DNA of 64,000 nucleotides from the NCBI GenBank assembly GCA_022606425.2, contig JAHDVF020000992.1, positions 1,116,001 through 1,180,000 of the forward strand, given 5' to 3'. The notes beneath the pieces were generated by a model. The model was given only the letters and a program-made list of their open reading frames with translations. It was not told the origin of the DNA and made no database searches. This stretch comes from Lepidostoma basale. Its lineage: Eukaryota; Arthropoda; Insecta; Trichoptera; Lepidostomatidae. Below are positions 31,895 through 45,241 of this stretch, piece after piece. The position numbers were made by a program, and so were the translations under genes. Position 1 is the stretch's first letter, and each line of letters opens with the position of its first letter.

Positions 31895-34189
31895 GTGAGT
31901 GAATAATAATATATTGTTATACTGAATAATAGTTGGATGATATTACGCGCACACACACAAGAGAAAATTCCTCGTGAACCAGAACCGCAATAGGCACCTA
32001 ATAACACGGAATTAACTCCCGCGCGAACACCTGGAAACAGGCGCTGGACTGAGTGCTGCGGTCTGGCAGCGAGCCCTTTGATATGCATACATCAAATTTT
32101 CACACCGGTTAAATAATTTAACCTGCACTTCTTTTGGCAAATAGCTTAAAGCTTTAATGGTGGTGCGGTGGAATCACATTAGTTAGCATTAACCTGTAAT
32201 GAAACCACGGTTTTGCGGCACTTGTGTACCTACTAAATGATTTTTAAATGTTTTATTACTTGGAAAATAACACAATATTGTCTAAAAGTGTAATTAAATT
32301 TTAATAAATGGATGATTTGTTAAAGTATTATTATATATTTTTAAAGGGGACGATTGTTACCTATTATCCGTAAAGATGAAGCAGCAACGAGACTATTGGG
32401 TATCCGATGTGTCAAATCGAGTTCACTCTCTTGTTTGTCTTGTTCAAGCCTCACGCGGTGATTAGCATTTATTGTGAATGAATATGCTCTTAGGTAAATA
32501 TTTTGAATACACCCGAGCTTCCTGAATCTGCGACCGAGCATCTGAAACGATCACATTTAAACACGGATCATGTCAACACCCCTCTACGATCTTGACCAAA
32601 GGAAATATTTGCATATTAATTTTGTATACTTGAATACAAAGCAACCCTTCAGGGGCAGACCGCTCTTTCTCGTCGGGTGTATATGAACATATAGTATTAT
32701 GTAGCCATGTTTGTATAATACTTGGTGTTTCGTATTCCCTCAAAGATCACCAATCCTCGACACATGTTGCTTATTGGGCCGAGTCCCGACCCGGTTAGAT
32801 CAATAAGATTACGCACGCTGTTAGAGCCAAAATACAGCTACTCATTCTATTGAAAAAATATTTGAAATAGCTTCACCCTGAGAAAGCTTCCTTTGCTCCT
32901 ACTTCTTTCGTTTTCTTTTTTCCATGAGGCTTAAGAGATATTATCTACTCATTAATGTTTTACTTAATTAATAAAAAAAAAACATTAAAAAAAGAACATT
33001 TATTTTCATGCTGCTATTAAGGAATCATTTTAAATAAGATGTCTTTTTACTCTTTCTCATTTTCTTGTCTATGTTTTCGACATGAAAGTATTGCCCGTTA
33101 AGAGTATGATCTTCCTTTTCCATCGATTGTTCTCCTTTCGCGCATCTAGCATGTCCCCCGGCCCCGTGTTTGCGCCGCATTACAAATCACACCACCGCCA
33201 CCGGCATACTTTCATCCAATTTCTAACCATTTTTTACCATTTAGCGTATTGAAACTATATGGAATGTCTACATATAAATAAAAATAACATGAATTTTGCA
33301 AACTGATGAATGTTCACGGCGAATGGTTTGGTTTATGTACAAATTTGATATGGAAATTTAAATTCTACTAAAAATGTGCTACTATCTCCATCAATCCCTC
33401 TGTACAATGATTAATATAAATGAAAATGGGAATAGCATGTTTCGCACAACCAAATGTCATTGTAAAAATCTATCTTGTTGGGTGCCTTCTGTATTAAATT
33501 AACTGCATTATCTAAGTTTATATAAATTTTTTTCTATTAAAAACTTTCTAGTTTAGGGTGTAGACGTATTAATGTTTTTTTATGGCGCTATAAGGAAACA
33601 TTTATTTTATTTTATATGGGAATGACCTTTCTCCAATATTAAAAAAAAACATTGATTTTTTAAGACCTTTTTAAAGCACATTTTCAATAAAAATATTAGT
33701 GCAACCTAATTCAAAACCGTTTGTCGTTTCTACGGACGGTATCTGTAAAAACTGGTTATCCCGATTTTAGCTTTTGGTACCCCACCTTACCCGTAAGCTC
33801 GATGGATTCTGATCACACAATGTCCCGGGATTGACTTCATCTTGACTTCATCCTTTGACAAAATCTTCTTTCACCTCGTTGCACTTACTTACCCATCACA
33901 TAGACTGTAAACACATTTTAGAGAATCGGAGCGAAATATAATATTATATTGTATAATATTTTATACATGTGCACAGTGCTCTCGATTTACCAGGATACCT
34001 AGAAAAATTAAAAGCTCAGTTAATTTTTAATCAATGCGATTATACGCCGAACATGTATATAAGCTAACGACGTTTCTCATAATACCACAAGGATTTTAAC
34101 AGGAGCTAATATTTATAAAACTTTTTATTTTTTCATTTTCTTCGCACACCTCAACGCTGAAAAATGATTCTGCTACATTAAAAAGTGAA
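31895..34189. other. AT-rich DNA, no gene seen
   Basis: Largely AT-rich. No splice-bounded segments or recognised repeats, apart from short A-rich stretches (e.g. 32971-32992, 33640-33650). Confidence 0.45.
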
Positions 34190-34490
34190 AAAGTCACTAA
34201 GGTGGTTTGGACACATTGAAAGAGCGAAAGAAGAAAGAATAATCAAAAATGAATATAAGTTAATGGTATGAATGGAGGTTGAAATTGGTTAAGTCCGATG
34301 AAATCGTGACACGATCAAATCAATCCAATTCTAAACTTCGACCGTGCGAGGAGTAGGAATAATCGACATGGATGCCATAAACGCTGTGTGGTTGTTGAGA
34401 ATACTGTAGAGACATGCACGGATTCTAGAGGATGGCGATCCATCTTCTCCTCATAATCTTTCGGAAATACGGCGTGATGATTCTTAGTTA
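34190..34490 (+). mobile_element. LINE 3' end (YPF-GETA/TTAG-tail family)
   Basis: Translates in part to KSLRWFGHIERAKEERIIKN, the conserved RWFGH.ER.. segment C-terminal to the reverse transcriptase. It ends with ACGGCGTGATGATTCTTAGTTA. Stops interrupt the frame. Confidence 0.75.
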
Positions 34491-36305
34491 TCGTTTATAA
34501 TTGTTCCGCATTATTTTAACATGAATCACATTAAAATGACAAATCTTAGTTACATAAGACATTAATACACGTAAAACACGGTGACATATTACTGTAACGA
34601 TGTGATAAATAAAAGTTTGTGTATTTTAAATGCAAAAATATATAACTGAATTATTTTGATTTATTATTGAGAAGAATGCATTCCCGGCCAAGTGTGCCGC
34701 GCGGTATACTCGTACAAGGGAGAAACAACGAGCGCGGGGGTGTAAATTGCCTCCGCCGTATACCGCGCTGGTAGGCACTGCTCATCCGCTGAGTCCTTTG
34801 ATCCATCAATAAGGCCCGAGGCGCATTCTGCTTCAGTTGCTCGGAATGCGATTTTCAATATCGTCCATCCGCGATTGATTGCCGATTTGTCTGAAGCTTT
34901 ACTCGGGTAGCTACGAAGCAGTTCTCAATTGTTTCCTACAAAGTGATTTCATTTTGTGACGATACTCGTATTATCGGTAGCTGCTTTGTGTGAAGTCTGC
35001 CGACATTTTTATTATATTTACAATGATTTATGTTTGCCTTTATTTTGCACTGTTTTGATTTTATGCGCTTCCATCGACGTAATCAAGGCTCGGGAAGACC
35101 AATATTCCTGTTGATTGTTGTTTAGAAATACACGCTTAACATATTTATACAAATAACGCGATTTTGTTATCATTGTTTTAAATATCATATCACTTCGACA
35201 AAAGGAATATTTTATCATCTTATACATATATTATCACACCAAATTAGATATTTACAATTCTGTGGTATTGTGATAAAGTGGTGTACGAGTATGTCATTAA
35301 TTTCTTATTTGTCAGGAGAGTCAAATCAAATTTTGCAACACTTGTTCTGTTCATAATTTGCAGAACTGCAAACAATTTTATCTAGCCATACCTGTATATC
35401 TCTTCGCTAAACCTTTCTTTTGAAATATTAATTTGAAACTGCATACTTAACTCATCTTTACCGAAACGCCACAAACTGTATATAAACCAAATAGCAATGA
35501 TGTTATTTTTATATCACATAGATTTTTAAGATTTAAAACACGTCTTAATGCGCCCTTGAGGTGATAACATCACAAAAACGGCGCTTTAAAAGTAAGCATA
35601 TTATTATTATTATTATAGACATAATATTTAAAAAAAAATAAGTGCATTCATTAAAGCAGTTGATAGTTTGGTATTTAATTATATTGAGTAAAAACAGCGT
35701 CTGTTTCCTATTCCATATTTTGTACGTTGATTAAAATTAAAAAAATACCCGGGAACGTCCATTCTTCCTTGGTATTATGCGGGTAGGTTACGAACTTTCC
35801 GCATTTTTCCACCATTAATAAACAGAATCAACATTCCGGTGTACCATACTCACTCACTCACCTGTTTCCGTTATTTAATTAAACGCGGCGAGCTTTAGTT
35901 TCCTCAGTATAAATATAATCAAACGAACCTCTGTTGACTCTCCGTCACACGGTGTTCCGTACATACAAACTAGCCGATAGCAGCAGTAATGAGGCAGCTA
36001 ATTTAATCAATCCTTAACTTTTGATAAAATAAGGCGTTAGCACTATGGAATTAAGATTTTTATATAAATTATTACACCCTTACCCACTTTTCATTTTATT
36101 TTACCCAACATGTTTCGTAGGTTTTACACAATAATCATTGGAAAAACGATATAAATTCAGGTCATTTTGTTCTAACGTAAATTGTTCTCCTGTGAAAACA
36201 AACAATAATCGTTTTATCTTACTCTAGGTACATTTTTCTCACTCGTGCCGTCAGAAAAAATACCATCATTAGTCTAAACAAATTTGAATTTTTCCAAAAA
36301 ATTCA
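34491..36305. other. AT-rich DNA with one GC-rich block
   Basis: 34670-34860 is GC-rich. Three TACGAGTA-type 8-mers occur (34707, 34963, 35284). No gene is recognised. Confidence 0.45.
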
Positions 36306-36440
36306 GTGGCAAATATTTGAAAGAAGAATTCCTAACACTTTTAATATTCACTTTATATTATATCTACAATAGATATGATATAAAGTGGATTTAAACAGTG
36401 TTACAAAATTTCTTTCCAAATCAACAATTGAATTCCACTG
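36306..36440. repeat. Fold-back (MITE-like) element
   Basis: CAGTGGCAAATATTTGAAAG.. at the left and ..TTTCCAAATCAACAATTGAATTCCACTG at the right are imperfect inverted arms of about 60 bp. The centre holds CACTTTATATTATATC/GATATGATATAAAGTG. No target duplication is obvious. Confidence 0.55.
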
Positions 36441-37202
36441 TTTACATAAAGCTAATATGTTTTATGTATAAATATTAAGTATGTCGATTGTCCGAATTGT
36501 GATTTTATTTTTTATCAAAATATAAACTAGGTGGAGTCTTCTAAGGATTTAAGATATACGCTGAAGTAAAAAATAATCGAATATTTTCTATAAACTCTGT
36601 GAAAAAAGTCCTTTTTAATTTATAAATTTCAAATAGAACGTATTTACCAGAACATTCTGTTCTATAAGGTTCACAAATGTCACACGAGTGGGTTTTTGAG
36701 TACTTTTAAATTTTTTGCGTCCACCTTTAATAAAACGATACTGCGTGCTTGGTGGGTGGTTAGTGGTATAAGGGTAAAATAAAAATACCGAAATGGTTGT
36801 CCGTTCGACCAATTATTCATTCGGAATTAAAAAATATGGCGGTGTTTTAAGCCGAGATTTATTTGTATTTCCCACTCCCTCTGCTCCCGGGCGGCAACAC
36901 GGTCTCCTTAATGAATTAATTCGCTTTTTGTGTTGATATATCCTTTTTTTAAAACAATTTCCATTTTTTTACGTTTTTATTAAATTATCTCGGAACATGT
37001 CGTTTTCAACACGTAGAGAAATTAATAAGTTTACTCACCTTTGTTGAAATCTGTAGGTGTTTTTTTTGTGTTTATTTACTAGCAGCTTTCATGGTTCTAC
37101 TGAGTTGGTTAGTTCGAGTACATTGGAAGTCTACATCTATACAACTTAATATCTAATTTATTAATAAATATATTTCATAGATTATTTGATATATGTTATA
37201 AT
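36441..37202. other. AT-rich DNA, nothing recognised
   Basis: No domain-bearing frame. A possible minus-strand donor (AAAG|GTGAGTAAAC) is at 37032, without a partner. Confidence 0.45.
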
Positions 37203-37350
37203 GATTAAATGTGCCGACGGGATGATGGAAGATGAACCAGGGGGTTACAGAATGGAGGCCAAAGTTCGACCGAAGAAGTGTCGGTAGACAGCAGCAACCT
37301 ACCAGGCGGAGGGATGGCATGAGGATGGAGAGGCTCACGTCCAGCAGTGG
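37203..37350 (+). mobile_element. LINE C-terminal fragment
   Basis: Frames give WRPKFDRRS-like and ..QQQPTRRRDGMRMERLTSSS.. sequence, with the DNA signature GAGGATGGAGAGGCTCACGTCCAGCAGTGGATGGA. It matches the style of LINE C-termini that end ..HVQQWM. Frameshifts are present. Confidence 0.45.
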
Positions 37351-37394
37351 ATGGAGACAAGCTGACGAATATAATGATTAAATTAAAGAATGAT

Positions 37395-37612
37395 GAAGAA
37401 ATTATATGGTAACGATGTGAACGGAACAAGTTAAAGGAAAACGTGGCACGATCAAATCAATCAAATATGAAATGACGATCAAGTGAGGAGCCAGATAAAT
37501 CAACGCGTGTGCATTACACGTAGTATGAATGTTTAAAAAATCAAGTATGTCAGGAAAGAACAGTGTGGGGGTCCATTATTTCTGCCGGCTAAATTAGTAA
37601 GTTAGTTTTCTA
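37395..37612 (+). mobile_element. LINE 3' end (YPF-GETA/TTAG-tail family)
   Basis: Shares GGCACGATCAAATCAATC with the copy at 34190, and TATGAATGTTTAAAAAATCAAG..TGTCAGGAAAGAACAGTGTGG with the others. The terminal GGAGACGGCGTGATG is degraded. Confidence 0.6.
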
Positions 37613-37900
37613 TGATTTAATTATTATTTTTTACGAAAACGAATCATCTTTTATTGTTGTGCGATCTAGAAGTAGAAAGCTTAATCAAGATCGGAATGTG
37701 ATTCTGTCGGGTTTGATACTTCGGCAGAATATAGTGACCTGGACACCATTCTACATTTTATTAATAAGTATACTCGTAAATTGTAAACTATCATAAAATA
37801 ATTACCAGCCGCCTCTGTCATTCATTTTCAAAGCCATTTTCTATTATGTTTTAATATGTAAAAAATATATAATAATCGAACAATTGCTATTACATAAAAA
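37613..37900. other. AT-rich DNA
   Basis: Nothing recognised, apart from a TACTCGTA 8-mer at 37771. Confidence 0.5.
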
Positions 37901-37977
37901 TCTGGTGGTGGTCTAGGGGGTAGAACGCTTGGCTCCTGATCCAGGGGACGTGGGTTCGAGCCTGAACACGACCAGAT
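37901..37977 (+). tRNA. tRNA-derived repeat (degenerate tRNA-like sequence)
   Basis: TGGTCTAGGGGGTAGAACG resembles an internal A box and GGTTCGAGCCT a B box of RNA polymerase III genes, in the right order and spacing. Outer TCTGGT/ACCAGA can pair, and so can an anticodon-like stem CTTGG/CCAGG. The loop has eight bases and the T-stem pairs poorly, so a working tRNA is unlikely. A SINE head or a tRNA pseudogene is the better reading. Confidence 0.5.
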
Positions 37978-40964
37978 TCCTTCTTCATAATAATGAGTAT
38001 AAAAAATTGTAGACATTAAAAAAAAACGTTCATCTAAATAATATTTATTATATATAACAGTTCTCGTATTGTTGTTACATTATTAATTTTGTTTATTTGC
38101 TATGTTGAATCCTTGTAGGTATATTCATTTAATTATAATAATTTATCACACAAAGCTTTCGTTATCGCCAACCTCTCCGTCGCCTACATGAAAAATCTAA
38201 AAGAATTCTGTAGAATGGCTTTACGTGTTTTCCTACTTAAGTTTAAATGAAAATCACTAAGTGAACCTATATTCTTCACATAGTGTAAATCACTGCAGTA
38301 TAAGAGTATAACGTGTTGGGAATTCTTAATACCTATTTGGAAACTAACTTAATACAAATTACGCTTCCTTACATTACCCAATCGTTTAGGTCTAGTTCAT
38401 TATGATATAAAAAACTGTAGTGGAATTATCGCAGTAACACTTAATTAAAATGCATTGTGTTTTTTGATACCTTTGTTTTTAATCTGCAGTTTATGTTAAG
38501 CTTACGTTATTGAACATTTTCTTTTTCGTCTTGTCGAAGGCAACTCAGTCAGATAACGTCGGCCTTGAAGTCCCCCAGCTGGACCGTACTTCCGGATGTC
38601 CGAACCTAATCCCCATCCATGCTTTTCACAGGCCATCATGAGGACTCCCTTATGTGCAGCATGGATTGCTCCATGCAACAGATACAGAGCATAAAAATCT
38701 TTTTTAATAAACCCAATCATTGCTATACCAGGTATATTCGCTCTAAAGTCTCTGTATCTTATAGAAGACAAGTTATATGAATTTTTTGTTTATTGTTTAA
38801 TTACATGGGAATTTCGCCCAAATGTGCTCCGACGCGACAAATAACGGCTTATCGTTTATTAATTAAATCTCCTCCAGACAGGTTCCGCCGTGGGGTAAAT
38901 GAGGTTATTCCTCCGTCCTCTCGGCTGAGATGCTCCCTTTGTGGCCATCTCCGCCATTACTTCCAGCCGCCTGGAAATTTCTACAGACCGGGAATTACAG
39001 GGCACGGGATACTCGTGACATTTTTGAGATTCCACCACCGAAACTAATTCTAAAGTCTACTATCCTGTATGTTAGCGATAAAGCTTTTGTTAAGTTTTAA
39101 GCAGTAACGTCATGTGATTCCAAATTACTATTATTAAATAAATTGTTTCATGTTTCGCTGTACGCAAACAAGATATAATGACGTAGCCGACCTTGAATGA
39201 TATTACATTTTTGCAACACTTATCCTCCACAAAATGAACCATGGAAATTACTGAATATTTTTGAGATGGAAACAAAATTCAAGAAGGCGGCATACACATA
39301 TTTTTTTAGTGTTATTTTTTTAATTGAAAATATTTTAAATATTGCATACAAATGCTTAGATTTTGTACTCTGTATTAAACATTTCGCACGGCAGCCCTGA
39401 AACGTGACTATGCTATACCCCAAATAGCTCCTTCCTCGCTATGCCACCGTTAATTTCCGCCCTCGGGAGCTTTTACTCAAAATCACGGTTCGCCGTCGCC
39501 GCAGCCTAACTTTCATTTCATAAAGCCATCGACCGAACAAGGTAGGCCCAAATTACTGTCCTTACATTCGCATAGAACCGGTGTGAGTCCTAACAAAACT
39601 CACTCTATCGTGGCGGCAAACTGCTCCATAAAGGTTCCCTGAATATCCCCATAATACTAGCGAGGCGGTCACCGGCCCAGAAATGACCTCGCAAAGTTTA
39701 TACCAAGTTTCCTCTTTCAAGAACATAACCCAACTTTAGTATATCATAATTTAATTACATTTTGATCATTAGACGCATGTGTGATATGGGGCTTAGTCCT
39801 TGACCACAGTTCCGCAAGAGTTTCTAAAGAAATGGGATATATTCATGTCTCTTTGTATCCTCTTTGAACAAACGACGATTTTTTATTCCTCACGTAAACT
39901 TTTTCATTCTCCTCTTTATTTATTTTGCGAAGAACAATAATTGCATTTCTGTACATTTTCGTGGAATTGTATAATTTCACATACCTTGGGGTTCCACATA
40001 ATCTTTGCTTTGTAGAATTATTTATTCATTTAGTTTTCGAATAGACATAATACCCCGAAATGATTATAGTAATAACGGAATAATGATTAATATTAGTTAA
40101 TTAATCCTAGATATCGTTGCCTTTGCTTTTCCAATTGAGTACTTTCCAATCGTTTGAGAATCACTTTTATAATGTAACAGACTCTTCATAATTTGCGTTG
40201 GATTGCGAGAGTATAGTGTAGGGTATGGTAAGGTCGATTCCCAAAACATGTTAATGTTATACAGTTTTAGTGACAAACGGTTCCGCAATTTCATGTCGCA
40301 TTCGAACAAAACGATTTTTTAAACGACCGTATTATAATTCCTCGAGCCAACTAACTATAATATTTTTTTCACGCAGGTATTTCGTACACTTAAAGTTTTT
40401 TAACATCCCAGTAAATGAGCTATTAGTCTATTTCCGGACTCAATGACCTTTCTTGATTAGATGCTCGGCACGCCGAGGAATCGGGCAATTAGATTTCGCT
40501 GCAATTTATTTATTCGCTTCAACATTATTAAATGTATCGCCTGGGTCTCTCTGCTTAAACTTAGCGTTTTAATGTGATTTCTTTAACGAATTCTAAAAAA
40601 ATTTCTCCAGAACATTCATCTCGTATTTTTGACAGTCCCATCGAAAATCTTGTAAAATAGAGCTTATTTCCAGACAGACATTTTAAGTCTCGCATTTCTC
40701 TAGACTTTGATTTATTATACCTTCCCTTACAAAGCGCGATTCGTTGGCCCATTTAAAAAAAAGTATTGAGACACGCAGGTGACTGGGCGTGAAAACTCTT
40801 CTGAAAGGTAATAAATTGATAATGTGGCATCTTAATAAAATACATTTTACGTACTTAAAACTTTTTTAAAATTGTAGATCCATACTTTTAATTGAATTGT
40901 TACATTAGAATTAAATAAAACGATGTTATTTAACTACTTCCACTTTTGTCTTTATTTCGACAGC
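37978..40964. other. AT-rich DNA with GC-rich blocks, no gene seen
   Basis: GC-richer at about 38870-39040 and 39425-39700. A minus-strand frame of 89 codons (38502-38771) and smaller ones elsewhere have no recognisable domains. An acceptor-like tract followed by GT (TTTTTTTCACGCAG|GTATTTC) is at 40363-40384. Confidence 0.4.
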
Positions 40965-40997
40965 GACTGGTTTCGCCAGGCTCGCTGGCATCGACAG
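40965..40997 (-). repeat. Hammerhead-like repeat remnant
   Basis: Minus strand: CTGTCGATGCCAGCGAGCCTGGCGAAACCAGTC. The stem GCCAG/CTGGC closes a CGAGC loop and is followed by GAAA and ACCAGU-C. It is the best-preserved copy of the type also seen at 118-260 and 7028. Confidence 0.55.
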
Positions 40998-41817
40998 ACT
41001 GGTCCTAGTAATAAACATTTAATATCCATATAACTGTATACATTTAATTGCTTTGATCTAGTAAAGGTTAAATTATTATAAAATGCTTTGCAAATGAAAA
41101 TTATATGGTAAGGTGGAGTAAGGGGGTAAGGGGCGTAAGGCATAACCCATAATTTTGGAAATTTTCATACTTTTCGCGTGTCACGTGACCGTTAACCTTA
41201 CCTTACCGCCCCGTGACGTCAATGGCCCGCCGTGCTAAATATTCTACAACAGCCACAGTACATTCCCTATTGTGACATCATCCCCCATTATTTTGTAACA
41301 CAATAAACCTTTACTGCGCAAGGGCCAATCTTCATCTTTTTACACTTCAAATATTTTTATTTCGTAATAACTTATCGCCTATTGAAACTTTTCATTTTTC
41401 ACACAGAAGACACGATAATACAATATAGCGTTTTTTATGTGTAGTTCTAAGATTCTTAATAACAACATATATTATATTTTTAGAGCTGAGCCTCTGTAAG
41501 CCAGAAAATCCAAGTCCAATAAAAATAAATCTTCCTAACGATGATTGTTCATTAATTATTTGTATTTGTGATTTCTCTAAATGGCAAAGATTGAAATCAA
41601 TTGATCAAACTATAGAAACAGAATAGCCAACGTCGTGCAACAGGGATAAGTTAGTAACAACAGCAACATTATATCGACTATTTTAATAGCTAGAATACTT
41701 GGCTGTCAGTCGGGTGGCCACGGTTAAGTTAATTTATTCCTGGGTCTTTCGTTTAAACTATTTTTTGTCATCGTTTAAAAAAATCATGAAAATGCTCTTG
41801 AGATAACATATGAATAT
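40998..41817. other. AT-rich DNA, nothing recognised
   Basis: A G-rich repetitive stretch, GGTAAGGTGGAGTAAGGGGGTAAGGGGCGTAAGG, lies at 41107-41140. No gene is seen. Confidence 0.45.
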
Positions 41818-41942
41818 AAAGCTGTCAGCGTGGGTGCATGCCACGATGTATGAATGTTGAAGAAGTGAGGGAAGTGTGTCAGGAAAGAACAATGTGTAGG
41901 GGTCTATTATTTACGCCTACCCCTTCGAGGAGACGGTACTCT
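41818..41942 (+). mobile_element. LINE 3' end (YPF-GETA/TTAG-tail family)
   Basis: Contains GGTGCATGCCACGATGTATGAATG, GAGGGAAGTGTGTCAGGAAAG and CCTACCCCTTCGAGGAGACGG. It lacks the TTAG tail. The sequence after 41943 ends in (TAGAA)n at about 42030-42048, perhaps another LINE tail. Confidence 0.7.
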
Positions 41943-43690
41943 CTGCGCTGACTACACATAGAAATGTATTTACTTATTTTGACTGGCTACAATAAATTAT
42001 GCATGTTATCACATTACTGTTCCTTTGAATATAAAGTAGAATAGAATAGAATAATGCCTGATAACTTCGGGAACTAGTCAACGAAACAATTTATCTAATA
42101 ATTACTCCTTGTTTTTTGTTACTTGAACAATGATGTAAATCTCCATATTAACTAATCAATAAGAAATGATTCCCATAAATTATAATAAAACTTCTATAAA
42201 CCAGACGTTTTCTTTCGTATTAATAAATAAATTATCCCGTGTATTGCTTGTCATTACTTCGATAGAACAAAATGGAATATTCTTTGCTGTAACATACCTG
42301 TATAGTTGATGTGGCAACTTTGTGCATCGGTCGGACAAATGCGCTGTGTGCATTATTTCAATATCCAATCACGTGACAGAAATAACATCACGTGACAATC
42401 CCTCCACGTAGATAGCGTGACTTGCTCAAGAATGTCATAATGGAGTCGTATTCAGCCTCATTCTATGGGGTGCATGTGCAGCTCCTAGTAGTGTCTACAT
42501 GCATTGTCAATATTTACAATTCGATCGCATCAAGAACGAGTTTTATTGAGTTTTATTACAACCCATTTTTTATTGAATTAAATTAAGTTTATCTCGTTCG
42601 TTTGTCTTATTCCCAAATGAACACAACAGCATCTGATTGTTGAGAGATATTTAATATGTAATTCTATTCCATATTTGGACCAGTAATAAGTGACACACTA
42701 TGTAATGTAGCATCGAATTTTCATCCTTTTGTCGCCATTTTTTTTTAAGATTTACTTTTGCAATACCCTTCGTTACTTTTCTATTGCGACAAAATACGTA
42801 GTCCTTTTCCCTGAAGGAGAACTTTGACGAGGGATCACTTATTTGTATTTCGATCCTCCTTATCCTCCCTATTAGGTAAAGACGTTCTTGTATGTTTGTC
42901 ATTGAATAAAAAAGCCATTTAATATTTTTTCACATTCTAGACTTGTTCGTTTTTGGTATGATCGAGTGCACAGATGCTACATTATGACGATTTCTAATAT
43001 TTATTTTCTGCGATTTCAGGCGTTACAAGCAAATTCCATTAGGCCCGTACGTGTTCATAAAGCCATTTGTATAAAAAATGTATTATTCCTCGACTAGATA
43101 TCCTCTCTGACCTCCGCCGGCGGGTTTGGAGGGAAGTTATCGGCACGGAATATCGTTAGGCGGACCATTGGCCGGGGGTTCGGACTCCATTCATATCCGC
43201 TGGCGCAAATAACATCGAGGAAAACCTACTCGTAGTAACGGATTAATCGGATCGTATCAAGTATGGTACATTTTACATGGAGTTTGAGAAGACGCCACTC
43301 TACTGCCATTTGGTTTTCTTTATCTCGTTTGATACACATTAGTTCAATTGTCGATGATACTTGAGCTATTTAATTATTTTATCATACCTCATACTGCGTT
43401 AAATACCCCATGTTTCAGGATCAGTTAGCATGACAATTTAATTTTATGTTCCGATTCCGAACGATTCCGAACTCTACAAAGTGTACCACGAAGCCAACGT
43501 AATTTATAAATAGTACGTATGAGAATGCCCTAAGTACTCATAGTCATTTGACGGCAACGATAATAATTTAATTGCCTACTAAATTTTCTCCATTATATAA
43601 ATGAAATGTTGTCAATTGTGTACACGAAAAATATATTTTTTCTATCCATAGTATTGCTATGTAAATTTGATAAGCATACATATTTTATTT
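41943..43690. other. AT-rich DNA, no clear gene
   Basis: GC-richer at about 43110-43260. A splice-like segment at 43020-43046 (TTCTGCGATTTCAG|..GGCCC|GTACGT) is open in two phases but has a weak donor. A minus-strand frame of 83 codons (42651-42902) has no domain. Confidence 0.4.
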
Positions 43691-43990
43691 ATTTAAATGT
43701 TACAATTTATTTATTTATTTATTTATTTATTTAATGAAGTTATAAAAAATTAGAAACATTTTACAACTTATAAAACAACATTTTATAAACAATTACTAAT
43801 ATTAAAAAAAAACACAAATGAAAAAAAAAAAAAAACTTAAAAACATCGGTACTTACAACAACTTTAAACATCGGTACTTATAAAACAACATTTTATAAAC
43901 AATTAATTATATAAAAAATACAAATGAAAAAAAAACAATAACCTTAAAAACATCGGTACTTACAACAACTTTAACATCGGTACTTATTAT
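43691..43990. repeat. Simple repeat and ~110 bp tandem duplication
   Basis: A (TTTA)n run at about 43705-43735 is followed by two copies of a ~110 bp A-rich unit. Each contains AAACAACATTTTATAAACAATTA, CAAATGAAAAAAAAA and AACATCGGTACTTAYAACAACTTT (43770-43880 and 43881-43985). Confidence 0.75.
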
Positions 43991-45040
43991 ATTGTTTTTT
44001 TTATTACTTTGTACTTTATTATATTGTTTTTCCCAAGTAGCTATATCTGATATTTCAAATTTGAAATGTATTTACTTCCTTACAAATTATTCAATACCTA
44101 TTTATGTATTTTGCCTTAATACGAGTCTTTTGGTTTTCCCATTTTCCTTTTGTTGGATAATGAGGCCCTCGTATGATCGTGTATTATTTACACAGCTCAA
44201 GTCTCAAGTCTTGTCATAACACCCAATATTTCTAATAAAATACAAGACCGTGAATACGCGTCTTTTTATTTGAAAATATGCTAACAATGGAAATACATTA
44301 ATATCTAATCGATATTTCTGAATAATTTAGAATTCAATTCAATCAAATCTTTTATTAAGTTTTTGTATCGTTTCAGCCGTGTTTTTCGATTTAGTTAAAT
44401 CTGACTCTGCAATTGCCTGCATCCTCGGGGCGCTGTCTGCATTCGAGTATTTGTAAAATTGATCATTTATATTCAAGTAAATGAATAGAATCTACAATAC
44501 AAGACTATTGCGGTTTATGCATTCCCTTCTCAAAGGACTCCATTACCCCACAGAACTAGCGTCATAGATTTAATATTCTGTATATCTTGTTACGGCAAAT
44601 GCTTATATTCTTATTACGTGGACTAGTATCTTCTAGCCTACTGAGGTTCATTGATTCGTCATAATTATTTTTTTTATTCTGGTATCAGCTCGCTGCTAGT
44701 TACACAAAACAATATGTGAATTTTCTTATCCAACTATAATATAATCATCTCTTGGGGGCTGTCTCCGCGAGCCACGGGCGCCAACTAATTCACTAGGTAG
44801 TTCTCCCTGCTCTGAGATGGTTCTATCAAAATACTCTTTTTAGCAATATTACTACTTTATATTAAACAATCTAGATTTTTTTATATTTAAAAATGCCATT
44901 CACGCAATAAAATATAATACAAAAATTAATTTAGCTTTATATCCCATTTTGGACATATTTACTTTTCCCCTAAAATTATAATACCTCTTCACCCAGATTC
45001 AACACCACTTGTTTAATTAAGTATATACAAATTGATTTCT
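43991..45040. other. AT-rich DNA with a weak candidate terminal exon
   Basis: Includes 44377-44456 (listed separately). A 75-codon frame at 43992-44219 is hydrophobic because of its T-rich sequence and is not convincing. Confidence 0.4.
44377..44456 (+). CDS. Weak candidate terminal exon
   Basis: The acceptor AGTTTTTGTATCGTTTCAG is strong. Only phase 1 stays open, encoding (A)VFFDLVKSDSAIACILGALS and a few more residues before TAA at 44454. Phase 1 would continue from 31865-31894. There is no close AATAAA, and the peptide is unrecognised, so this is low confidence. Confidence 0.15.
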
Positions 45041-45241
45041 TGGACTGGTCCCCTATGGGGGAAAGAGAAAGCGAGGCAGACCTAGAGCCACCTGGAGAAG
45101 AACCCTGCAGGATGAGGTTAAGGCGGCAGGCCTCACTTGGGATGATGTAAGACATCAGGCATGCGATAGAGTCGGGTGGAGAAGGTTCCTTGAGGCCCTA
45201 TGCACCACGGAGGCGTGACAGGACAAAAAGAAGAAGAAGAT
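45041..45241 (+). mobile_element. LINE 3' end with GAA tail (GKRKRGRPRATW family)
   Basis: An open frame reads GLVPYGGKRKRGRPRATWRR, then AAGLTWDDVRHQACDRVGWR and RFLEALCTTEA*. It is followed by (GAA)n at 45227-45241. This is the standard C-terminal RGRPR..W...A.DR..WR pattern of insect LINE reverse transcriptases. The frame is intact for about 60 codons, so this is a relatively young truncated copy. Confidence 0.8.

Noticed and set aside
43020..43046. 27 nt segment between TTCTGCGATTTCAG and GTACGT
   Set aside because: Good acceptor but a weak donor (CCC|GTACGT), and two phases are open, so nothing constrains it.
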